The notes under the pieces were generated by a model that worked only from the letters and a program-made list of their open reading frames with translations, was not told the DNA's origin and searched no databases. 64,000 nucleotides of DNA. Origin: CAYGLF01 sp964350945 (GTDB lineage: Bacteria; Chlamydiota; Chlamydiia; Chlamydiales; JAAZZY01). The stretch is taken from positions 62,001 to 126,000 of the forward strand of contig CAYGLF010000002.1 in NCBI GenBank assembly GCA_964350945.1. Direction: 5' to 3'. Below, one piece after another: positions 9,113-16,560 of the stretch. A program made the position numbers and the translations under genes. Each line of letters starts with the position of its first letter. The stretch's first letter is position 1.

Positions 9113-9589
9113 ATGGAACCTAAAATTGGAATAGAAAAAAATAATGAAAAGCAATCAGCAAAGATGTTGTCTGTTTTGTTGGCAGACGAAATGGTGCTTT
9201 ATGTCAAAACATTAAACTTTCATTGGAATGTGCGCGGTGTTCATTTTGGTGCTTTACATCTTCTATTTAAAAATCAGTACGAAAAACTGGAAGAATTTAT
9301 TGATGCCATTGCTGAAAGAGTGCGCACCATAGGAAGTGATGCCCCAGGAACTATGCATGAGTTTTTGGAACTTTCAACTTTAAAAGAGCATCCTAAAAAA
9401 CGTCCTAACGAAAAAGAAATGCTTACAGAGTTGCTCTCTGATCAGGAATCTGTCATTCGCAGTTTACGAAAAGGAATAGATCTTTCGGTTGAAGAGTATA
9501 AAGATGTGGGGACCTCAGATTTTTTAACTCAGCTATTGTCGAGTCATGAGCAAATTGCGTGGATGACTAGAGCTCACCTTGAACATTAA
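9113..9589 (+). CDS. dps: Dps/ferritin-like DNA-protection protein
   Basis: A 158-residue four-helix-bundle protein of the Dps family, which forms 12-mers that oxidise and store iron and shield DNA from peroxide. The ferroxidase-site signature is visible: LNFHWNVRGVHFGALHLLF followed about 12 residues later by FIDAIAERVRTIG, giving the conserved His, Asp and Glu ligands. It begins 12 bases after trpS with a good AAGGAG ribosome-binding site and sits in the same plus-strand run. No lysine-rich DNA-binding tail stands out at either end. Confidence 0.9.
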   Translation: MEPKIGIEKNNEKQSAKMLSVLLADEMVLYVKTLNFHWNVRGVHFGALHLLFKNQYEKLEEFIDAIAERVRTIGSDAPGTMHEFLELSTLKEHPKKRPNEKEMLTELLSDQESVIRSLRKGIDLSVEEYKDVGTSDFLTQLLSSHEQIAWMTRAHLEH

Positions 9590-9600
9590 ATTTAGATATT

Positions 9601-9999
9601 ATGAAAATTAAAGATGCTCTTTTAAAGTTTAAAATTCCTAGAAGTAAAAAGGAAACCTGGGCCTTCTCTTGTCAAATAGACTGTCAAGGGTGCTGCAGAG
9701 ATCTGATGACTTCAGAGCCACATATTCGAGAATATGTTACGGGGATTTTACAGCTTTTAAACATTCAGCCCTACGGCGCTTGTTCGGTGGTTCATTTTGG
9801 ACAAGCCCCCTCCAATCGAGGATTCTCAATGTTTCAGTTCCTAGAAAAAGGGTCGATTAGTGGACATTTTGTTGATCAGAAGCAGCTGGCTTATATTGAC
9901 CTTATATGCTGCAGTCCCTTTGATATTCAAAAAGCGGTTGAATTTACGCAGTCTTTTTTTGAAGCAAAAGCCTGTGAAGTTCAAAAAAAGCATCGTTAG
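9601..9999 (+). CDS. S-adenosylmethionine decarboxylase (SpeD)-like protein with altered processing site
   Basis: A 132-residue protein whose size and layout follow the class 1b SpeD fold: CQIDCQGC near residue 24, then VVHFGQAPSNRGFSMFQFLEKGSISGHF (in two parts, residues 63-80 and 81-90), then AYIDLICC. Aligned without gaps to the family motif LxESHxSxHT, the Glu-Ser at which SpeD cleaves itself to form pyruvoyl become Lys83-Gly84, while the catalytic His (H89) and the Cys of DVFTCG (C104) are kept. It therefore should not mature by the usual route and may be a non-decarboxylase relative. Family assignment is by eye. It lies 11 bases after dps and just before uvrB. Confidence 0.6.
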   Translation: MKIKDALLKFKIPRSKKETWAFSCQIDCQGCCRDLMTSEPHIREYVTGILQLLNIQPYGACSVVHFGQAPSNRGFSMFQFLEKGSISGHFVDQKQLAYIDLICCSPFDIQKAVEFTQSFFEAKACEVQKKHR

Positions 10000-10046
10000 T
10001 TGTTTTTTTTCAGCAAAATTCATTGTTTTTTGCTATACTGCTGGTC

Positions 10047-12026
10047 ATGGATTTTAAATTAAAAACCTCCTTCACACCTCAAGGTGATCAACCCAAAGCT
10101 ATTGAAAAACTGTGCTTAAATCTCAAAAAAGAGAGAAAGTCTCAGGTGCTTTTAGGAGTTACCGGCTCTGGAAAAACCTATACCATGGCAAATGTCATTG
10201 CAAAGGTAAATAAACCCTCCCTAATTTTAGCGCCTAACAAAACACTAGCAGCCCAGCTCTATCAAGAATTTAAAGAGTTTTTTCCCGAAAATGCAGTGGA
10301 GTATTTCGTATCTTACTATGATTACTTTCAGCCAGAAGCTTATATTGCTCGTACGGATACCTATATCGAGAAGGATATGTCTATTAATGACCGTATTGAT
10401 CGACTGAGGCTAAGTGCAACGCGTTCCTTATTAGAGCGCAAAGATGTGATTATCGTTGCTTCTGTATCTTGTATATATGGGCTGGGTGTTCCAGAGTACT
10501 ACGCACAAATGAATATTTATTTAGAAGTTGGAAGAGAATTTGTTAGGAAGGACCTTCTTCTTTCGCTGGTTGCTATTCACTATAAAAGAAATGATTATGA
10601 TTTTACACGGGGAACTTTTCGAATCAGAGGAGAGGTGATCGAAATTTTTCCTGCCTATGAGGAGAGTCAGGCTATTCGATTGGAGTTTTTTGATGATGAA
10701 ATAGAGCAAATCTCAATCATAGACGCCCTAACGGGGGTGTCGCTAAAAAAAATACACCAGGTCATTTTATTCCCAGCATCTCACTTCGTAACCCCTGATC
10801 ATGTGCGAGATTTGGCCATTTCAAGTATTAGAGAGGAGCTTAAATTACATCTCAAGGATTTTGAAAGAGAAGAGAAGATTATAGAAAGAGAAAGAATCAA
10901 TCAAAGAACGCATTATGATTTGGAGACCATGAAAGAAATGGGTTTTTGTAAGGGGATTGAAAACTACTCAAGACATTTTTCTAAAAGAAGCGCTGGAGAG
11001 CCTCCTCCGACTCTTATGGATTATTTCCCGTCTGATTTTTTGCTCTTTGTAGATGAATCCCACCAAACAATTCCTCAAGTTCGGGCGATGTACAACGGAG
11101 ATAGAGCGCGCAAACAGTCGCTCGTAGAGTTTGGCTTTCGACTCCCCTCTGCTTTTGACAACCGCCCCTTAAAATTTGAAGAGTTTTATCAAAAGATCCA
11201 CCAAGTGGTCTATGTGTCTGCAACGCCTGCCCCCTGGGAGATTAGCGAAGCAAAGGGGGAAGTTGTCGAGCAGGTGATTCGACCAACAGGGCTCTTAGAT
11301 CCTATTATTGAAATCAGGCCGGCTTCTACCCAAGTTGATGACTGCCTTGAAGAGATTCGATCACATGTGCAAAAAGAGGGAAGGGTTCTTGTGATGACTT
11401 TGACAAAAAGGCTCGCAGAAGATCTGACCAAATATTTGGTTGAGCTAGGGGTGCAAGCTAAGTACCTTCATTCAGATATCGACACCTTAGAGAGAATTCA
11501 GATTATTCAAGACTTAAGAGCTAAAAAATTTGATGTTTTAGTTGGAATCAACTTGCTAAGAGAGGGGCTTGATATTCCAGAGGTTTCTCTGGTTGCTATT
11601 TTAGATGCTGATAAAGAGGGCTTTTTACGCTCTCAAACTTCTCTTTTGCAAATTTGTGGTCGTGCTGCACGTAATAGCGAAGGGCGTGTGATTATGTATG
11701 CTGACAAACTCACAGGCTCGATTCTCGCGACCCAAGAAATTACAGAAAAAAGACGCCAATTTCAAATGGCACATAATAAAAAACATCATATTATTCCTAA
11801 GACGGTTAAAAAAGGACTGGTTGACTATTTCTCAGCGGACACCTCGGCTGTTTTGGAAGCTAAAACATCATCTAAAGAACCTCTTAGTCTTGAGCAAGTG
11901 CGCCGCCAAATCAAACAAATAGAAAAAGAGATGAGAAAAAAAGCGAACCAGCTTGACTTTGAAGCAGCAGCAGAGCTTCGTGATGAAATGAAAAAACTTC
12001 AAGAAATTGAAATGGTGCTCAGCTAG
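10047..12026 (+). CDS. uvrB: Excinuclease ABC subunit B
   Basis: The DNA-loading helicase subunit of nucleotide excision repair. Walker A is GVTGSGKT near the N-terminus; the beta-hairpin region YYDYFQPEAYI and the C-terminal UvrC-interacting UVR segment (ending LRDEMKKLQEIE) are present. I place the start at the ATG at 10047 (MDFKLKTSFTPQGDQP), matching the family N-terminus; a TTG 24 bases upstream extends the frame but adds nothing conserved. The resulting 659 residues are typical. It ends the plus-strand run that began with thyX. Confidence 0.96.
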   Translation: MDFKLKTSFTPQGDQPKAIEKLCLNLKKERKSQVLLGVTGSGKTYTMANVIAKVNKPSLILAPNKTLAAQLYQEFKEFFPENAVEYFVSYYDYFQPEAYIARTDTYIEKDMSINDRIDRLRLSATRSLLERKDVIIVASVSCIYGLGVPEYYAQMNIYLEVGREFVRKDLLLSLVAIHYKRNDYDFTRGTFRIRGEVIEIFPAYEESQAIRLEFFDDEIEQISIIDALTGVSLKKIHQVILFPASHFVTPDHVRDLAISSIREELKLHLKDFEREEKIIERERINQRTHYDLETMKEMGFCKGIENYSRHFSKRSAGEPPPTLMDYFPSDFLLFVDESHQTIPQVRAMYNGDRARKQSLVEFGFRLPSAFDNRPLKFEEFYQKIHQVVYVSATPAPWEISEAKGEVVEQVIRPTGLLDPIIEIRPASTQVDDCLEEIRSHVQKEGRVLVMTLTKRLAEDLTKYLVELGVQAKYLHSDIDTLERIQIIQDLRAKKFDVLVGINLLREGLDIPEVSLVAILDADKEGFLRSQTSLLQICGRAARNSEGRVIMYADKLTGSILATQEITEKRRQFQMAHNKKHHIIPKTVKKGLVDYFSADTSAVLEAKTSSKEPLSLEQVRRQIKQIEKEMRKKANQLDFEAAAELRDEMKKLQEIEMVLS

Positions 12027-12099
12027 TAACTGATCGTCATTAAATTGGGGATTTTTCAAATAAAAAATAATAAAAAAGTGGCTAGTTCCACATTTTATA

Positions 12100-12128
12100 T
12101 TGTTTAAATACCTGTGTTTCCATAAAAT
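12100..12128 (+). promoter_or_regulatory. Possible sigma-70-type promoter for the Ala/Ser-rich gene
   Basis: TTGTTT (12100-12105), a 17-base spacer and TAAAAT (12123-12128) lie in the gap after uvrB, about 100 bases upstream of the next start. The match is moderate. A ribosome-binding run of six G (12215-12220) precedes the ATG at 12225. Confidence 0.35.
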
Positions 12129-12224
12129 CTTTATATTACGTTAATGTTCCAGCGTCGTACTCGGAAAAACCGTGTCTATACAGTGTTGGATTATTAAAAA
12201 AATATGAAATTTTAGGGGGGTTAT

Positions 12225-13040
12225 ATGACTCAAATTACAGGTATAGCGACTGCGATGACACAAATGATGTTAGGAGCGGAAGCGAACAAGAAAGCGCCGT
12301 CTGACACACCGAGTGTTGGCACAAATACATCAAATGCATCAATTACAGGAAATAGTTCGCAAGGAATTTTTGGGTCAGCTCAAAAAGTTTTTGTAGATTC
12401 ATTTCAAACTGTTTCAGATACTGCTTCAGGTACTGCAGAAGCTGTGAAAAACGTTTTCATCGGAAAAAGAGATTCAAATGAAAGTTCTTTTAATACTAAT
12501 TCTTCAAATAGCTCTGGTTTTTTTGATGGCATTAACTCTCAGCTGAGTTCAGTGGCTACTTGGATTAATGACCAAGCTTCTACAGCTTATGAAACAGCAA
12601 TTGGTGCTGGTAACGGATTAAAAGAAGCTATTAGCTACTCAAACCTTGAAGCTAAAGGTGCTGAGCTTGCAGACGCAGGCGTTGCTCATTTAAATGATGC
12701 AAGCGCCTACTTAGGAAATACATCTTTTGCTAACAGTGCTTCTCGAGCTTACAAGTCTGCATCAGAAAAAATTAGCGAATTTGCGGAAGGGGTTAAAAAT
12801 AGCACTCCTACACCCGGGTCTTGGTTACCTGTAGCTATTGTTGGAACGAGTATCTTTACATCTTACAAAGCAGGAAAAGCGGCCGCTGCAAGTTATCAGG
12901 AAGGTAGCTTTAAAAAGGCAGCTGTTCAGATCTTTGCATCTGTTGCTTCAGCTTCGCTAGGCGCAGCAGTTGCTTTGCAATCTCCTGTAGGTCAGAATGT
13001 TCAAAGTAGCTTAAATAACTTCTTTAAAGGAGATAATTAA
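12225..13040 (+). CDS. Ala/Ser/Asn-rich hypothetical protein, possible secreted (T3SS) substrate
   Basis: No family recognised. The 271-residue protein has no signal peptide; its first about 100 residues are rich in Ser, Thr, Asn and Gln, with little hydrophobicity, as seen in many T3SS substrates. The middle is helical and Ala-rich (SYSNLEAKGAELADAG). Near the C-terminus two mildly hydrophobic segments (SWLPVAIVGTSIF around residue 200, and AAVQIFASVASASLGAAVAL around 235-255) could insert in or associate with a membrane. It stands as its own transcription unit with a strong ribosome-binding site and a clear terminator, suggesting high expression. Export is inference. Confidence 0.6.
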   Translation: MTQITGIATAMTQMMLGAEANKKAPSDTPSVGTNTSNASITGNSSQGIFGSAQKVFVDSFQTVSDTASGTAEAVKNVFIGKRDSNESSFNTNSSNSSGFFDGINSQLSSVATWINDQASTAYETAIGAGNGLKEAISYSNLEAKGAELADAGVAHLNDASAYLGNTSFANSASRAYKSASEKISEFAEGVKNSTPTPGSWLPVAIVGTSIFTSYKAGKAAAASYQEGSFKKAAVQIFASVASASLGAAVALQSPVGQNVQSSLNNFFKGDN

Positions 13041-13071
13041 GCCTTTATTGAATAGACATTCAACGAGTAAG

Positions 13072-13102
13072 AACCACCTATTTTTATGGGTGGTTTTTTT
13101 TT
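13072..13102 (+). terminator. Rho-independent terminator
   Basis: Stem AACCACC (13072-13078, extendable by two pairs) with its complement ending at 13094, a short loop, then a run of T to 13102. It closes the transcript of the Ala/Ser-rich gene just before the convergent topA end. Confidence 0.85.
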
Positions 13103-13109
13103 GTCTGAA

Positions 13110-15626
13110 TTATTTCTTAAAATGAGAACTGATGACTCGAGTCATCTGAAACATATCAATAGGTTGGTCACCGCCAAAGACTTTGGCAAGTTTTTCATCA
13201 GGGACAATGGTGCGCTTGTTATTGGGATCTTGTAAGTTATGTTCTTTGATGTATGACCAGATCAGCTTCATGACATTACCGCGAGTGGAGGTATCAGTTC
13301 CAACAACTTTAGAAAGCTCATCAGAGAGCTTGTACTCTTTAGTTGCAATACCTGAAGCTCCTTTAGAGCCTCCTTTTCGGCTTGATTTTGCCTTTTTAAC
13401 ATAAGCTTGCCTTGGGTATTGGACATACTTTGTTTTAAGCTCTTCTAAATCATTTGCGATAACATCACAGTCAGGGTAGGTTGAGCAAGAAAAGAATACT
13501 TTTCCAAAACGAGATCTTCGAGCTGTAATGTTCCCAGGGCAGCCCTGGGCTGGACAAGCTGGCATCTCATCTTCTTTGGGCAGATCTTCCCCTTTTCGTG
13601 GGATGTTGATGATTCCTTTACAATCGGGGTAAGCTGAGCAGCCAAGGAAAATACCATATTTCCCTTGTCGAATGACCATTTCTTTTTCGCATTTAGGGCA
13701 ATTTTGTTCCCATTCAAAATCAGGAGCATAATCTTCTTTGTTAAGTGTAAACTGTTCAAGTGGAGCTGTGTAGGAACACTGTGGATAGTTTGAACATCCG
13801 AAAAAGTATTTGCTTTTAGTCCATATCTTCATCAGCTTATCGCCGCATTTAGGGCATTCTGTTTCTGTCAGAATCTTGGGGACAAAAGCTTCTTTTTCAG
13901 CTCGCTCAACAGAAGGTGCAAACTCAGCCCAGAAGTCTTTTAAAAGAGTTTTCCAGTCCATTTTTTCTTCTGCAACAAGCTCAAGCTGGTCTTCTAAACC
14001 TGCCGTAAAAGCAATATCCATAATCTGTTTGAAATTAGTTTCTAACATCTGAGCGATCACTTTTCCAAGTTCTGTAGGGACTAGTCTTCCCTTTTCACGA
14101 ACAGTGTATTCTCGACTTTGAATTTTGCGCATAATACTTGCATAGGTGGAAGGTCTTCCAATTCCTGACTTTTCTAATTCTTTCACTAAAAGAGCTTCTG
14201 TATAGCGTGGGGGTGGTTTGGTAAAAGATTGCTCTCCCAAAATCTCTTCAAGAGTCAGCTTCTGCCCCTCTTCTAAGGTAGGTAAGAGCTTATCGTCTTC
14301 GGCTTGTGTCTCTTCATCTACTTTTTCTTCATAAACAGCTAAAAACCCTGGGAACTTTAGGCGAGAGCCTGTAGTTCTTAGAATAAATCGTTCAGGAGCG
14401 CCAATGTCACAAGAGATGGTGTCATAGACAGCAGAAGCCATTTGGGTGGCGACAAAGCGTTTCCAAATAAGATCGTAGAGTAAAAACTGCTCTCTGGTTA
14501 GGTGCTTTTTAATTTGCTCAGGGGGATGCTCGAGGGTTGTTGGCCTGATGGCTTCGTGAGCATCTTGAGCACTTTTTTTTGTAGCAAAAACTCTTACTTG
14601 TTCTACAACATTTTCATTTCCATACTGCTTTTGAATATAAGATCTAAGCTCGGTAATGACTTCCGGGACAATGCGAACAGAGTCCGTTCTCATATAGGTG
14701 ATCAAACCCGTGCTTCCTAAATCTCCAATTTCAACCCCTTCATAGAGACTTTGAGCAACGCTCATAGTCTTGACTGAAGAAAATCCATAGTGTCTGCTAG
14801 CCTCCTGTTGAAGAGTCGATGTGATAAACGGAGGTACGGGGTGACGATTTTTTTCTTTAGTCGAGATGCTATTGATTGTAAAAGTACAACCTTTAAGCTC
14901 TTGAACTATCTGATCTGATGTTTGTTGATCTGAAATTTGAAAGGAATTTTTTTCGGAGGCTTCTTTAGTTATTTTTTTGCCATCAACTGAAAACAAGTGA
15001 GCTTTAAAGTGGTCTTTTGAGTTGTTGAGGCTTGCGCGGATGGTCCAGTATTCAATAGGAATAAAGCTATCTATTAATTGCTCTCGATCGACCACAAATT
15101 TAAGCGCTACAGACTGCACCCTTCCTGCTGATAAGGAGCTGGTCATTTGTCTGCGAATGCGTCGAGAGAGAATAGGTGAAATTTTATAGCCTACAATGCG
15201 GTCGAGTAGGCGACGCGCTTGCTGGGCATTGACCAGGTTTAAATTAATTTCTCTAGGGTTTTCTAAAGCTTCCATGACCACTTTTTTGGTAATAGATGTA
15301 AAAGTAATCCGTTTTAGAGGCGTGTTTTTAGGGAGCAGGGCTGCAATATGCCATGCTATAGCTTCCCCTTCGCGGTCGGGGTCGGGAGCCAGGTAAACCA
15401 TTGGGGCGCCTTTTGCAGCTTTCTTTAGCGTGCTTACCACTGTCTTTTTCTCAGGCAGGACGGCGTAGGAGGGCTCAAAATCATTTTCAAAATCAATGCC
15501 AAAAGACTTGGCGGGGAGATCTCTAATATGACCTACTGAGGACTCGATGCAATATTTATTCCCTAAAAATTTTTTTAAGGTTTTAATTTTGGTAGGAGAC
15601 TCGACAATAATTAACGGTTTACTCAT
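13110..15626 (-). CDS. topA: DNA topoisomerase I with C-terminal SWIB domain
   Basis: Relaxes negatively supercoiled DNA. The N-terminal Toprim domain begins MSKPLIIVESPTKIKTL, and YLAPDPDREGEAIAWH carries the metal-binding acids. The active-site Tyr is in GLITYMRTDS. Three C4 zinc ribbons follow (CPKCGDK, CPKCEKE and CPAQGCPGN). The last about 75 residues, from EYKLSDELSKVVGTD to ISSHFKK, form a SWIB domain, a chromatin-associated fold fused to TopA in chlamydiae and a strong taxonomic marker. I choose the ATG at 15626 (838 residues); an in-frame TTG at 15683 adds 19 non-conserved residues. Confidence 0.96.
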   Translation of the reverse strand: MSKPLIIVESPTKIKTLKKFLGNKYCIESSVGHIRDLPAKSFGIDFENDFEPSYAVLPEKKTVVSTLKKAAKGAPMVYLAPDPDREGEAIAWHIAALLPKNTPLKRITFTSITKKVVMEALENPREINLNLVNAQQARRLLDRIVGYKISPILSRRIRRQMTSSLSAGRVQSVALKFVVDREQLIDSFIPIEYWTIRASLNNSKDHFKAHLFSVDGKKITKEASEKNSFQISDQQTSDQIVQELKGCTFTINSISTKEKNRHPVPPFITSTLQQEASRHYGFSSVKTMSVAQSLYEGVEIGDLGSTGLITYMRTDSVRIVPEVITELRSYIQKQYGNENVVEQVRVFATKKSAQDAHEAIRPTTLEHPPEQIKKHLTREQFLLYDLIWKRFVATQMASAVYDTISCDIGAPERFILRTTGSRLKFPGFLAVYEEKVDEETQAEDDKLLPTLEEGQKLTLEEILGEQSFTKPPPRYTEALLVKELEKSGIGRPSTYASIMRKIQSREYTVREKGRLVPTELGKVIAQMLETNFKQIMDIAFTAGLEDQLELVAEEKMDWKTLLKDFWAEFAPSVERAEKEAFVPKILTETECPKCGDKLMKIWTKSKYFFGCSNYPQCSYTAPLEQFTLNKEDYAPDFEWEQNCPKCEKEMVIRQGKYGIFLGCSAYPDCKGIINIPRKGEDLPKEDEMPACPAQGCPGNITARRSRFGKVFFSCSTYPDCDVIANDLEELKTKYVQYPRQAYVKKAKSSRKGGSKGASGIATKEYKLSDELSKVVGTDTSTRGNVMKLIWSYIKEHNLQDPNNKRTIVPDEKLAKVFGGDQPIDMFQMTRVISSHFKK

Positions 15627-15754
15627 AATTTTACGTGAAACAGCTTTAAAAAATGCATTTTGAAAAAATTCTTGGATATTCAAAATATAGAATCAGCTTT
15701 TTTTTTCACACCTCTTTATTAAAAAAATTAACTTAAAGCTATAAAACTATAAAG

Positions 15755-16555
15755 ATGTCCTTATTTTTAATAAACGATGAGTTGTTATTTAGCCTTAATA
15801 AAAAGGGGCTTTTTCCCTCCCCAGGGGAGTTTGAAAAAGATTTTATAAAAAGAGCTCATGATCTTTATTTGAAAAACCCTTTTTCTAATAAATTATTTAA
15901 TTTTATACCCCTTCAAAAACTTTTTGATATTCAACCAGACTGGGTTGATTTTAAATACACCAATCAAGGATTAAGTTTTTGGGAAGCTGCTTGTGTTGAA
16001 ATCAGAGGCGATCGCTTTGTTTTAAAGCTTAAAAAGAAATTAGAGCATCGTCCTTTATACTGGGGGTTATATTCGGTTGAAGAGATTGGGCTGCACGAAT
16101 GTTGTCATGTTTCAAGAATGGCATTTAGAGAAGAGCGTTTTGAGGAAATGTTTGCTTATCATACCTCGAACTCATTAAGAAAAATATGGGGGCCTTTATT
16201 TCGATCTAGAAAGGAGATCTTTGCTTTAATAGTATCGCTCCTCTTATCTGTAGCGGGAGATTTATTTGCTCAGGGAATAAGTGGATTGTGGTGGCTATTA
16301 AAACTCGCTCCATGCCTTGTGCTTTTATCTTTGACAGCAAGGCTTTTTATCAATCGCCGTATTTTTTATAAGTGTCAAAGAGCTTTAGGACCTTTTCTAA
16401 AAAATAAAGAGCAAACTTTAGCTGTTATGTTTAGGCTTTCAGATAAAGAAATTATATCTTTTAGCAAAAAAAAATCCCAGTGGATCAAAAACTATATCAA
16501 CATGCAACGAGACTCGCTACGGTGGAAAGTGATTCGGCATGCATATTTTAAATAA
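15755..16555 (+). CDS. Membrane protein with HExxH motif, possible zinc metalloprotease
   Basis: 266 residues, no named family recognised. Residues 114-118 read HECCH inside IGLHECCHVSRM, which fits the HExxH zinc site; acidic residues follow 10-17 residues later (EERFEEMFAYH), where a third ligand would be expected. Two hydrophobic segments around residues 155-195 (FALIVSLLLSVAGDLF and LAPCLVLLSLTARLF) anchor it in the membrane, and a basic tail follows. It is divergent from topA and convergent with pcrA. Catalysis is inferred from the motif alone; two cysteines inside HExxH are unusual. Confidence 0.55.
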   Translation: MSLFLINDELLFSLNKKGLFPSPGEFEKDFIKRAHDLYLKNPFSNKLFNFIPLQKLFDIQPDWVDFKYTNQGLSFWEAACVEIRGDRFVLKLKKKLEHRPLYWGLYSVEEIGLHECCHVSRMAFREERFEEMFAYHTSNSLRKIWGPLFRSRKEIFALIVSLLLSVAGDLFAQGISGLWWLLKLAPCLVLLSLTARLFINRRIFYKCQRALGPFLKNKEQTLAVMFRLSDKEIISFSKKKSQWIKNYINMQRDSLRWKVIRHAYFK

Positions 16556-16560
16556 AGAAC

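Noticed and set aside
10023..10046. Upstream TTG extension of uvrB
   Set aside because: Family homology begins at the ATG at 10047; the extra residues are not conserved and have no better ribosome-binding site.
15627..15683. TTG start adding 19 residues to topA
   Set aside because: The Toprim domain starts right at the ATG at 15626, and the extension is low in conserved character.
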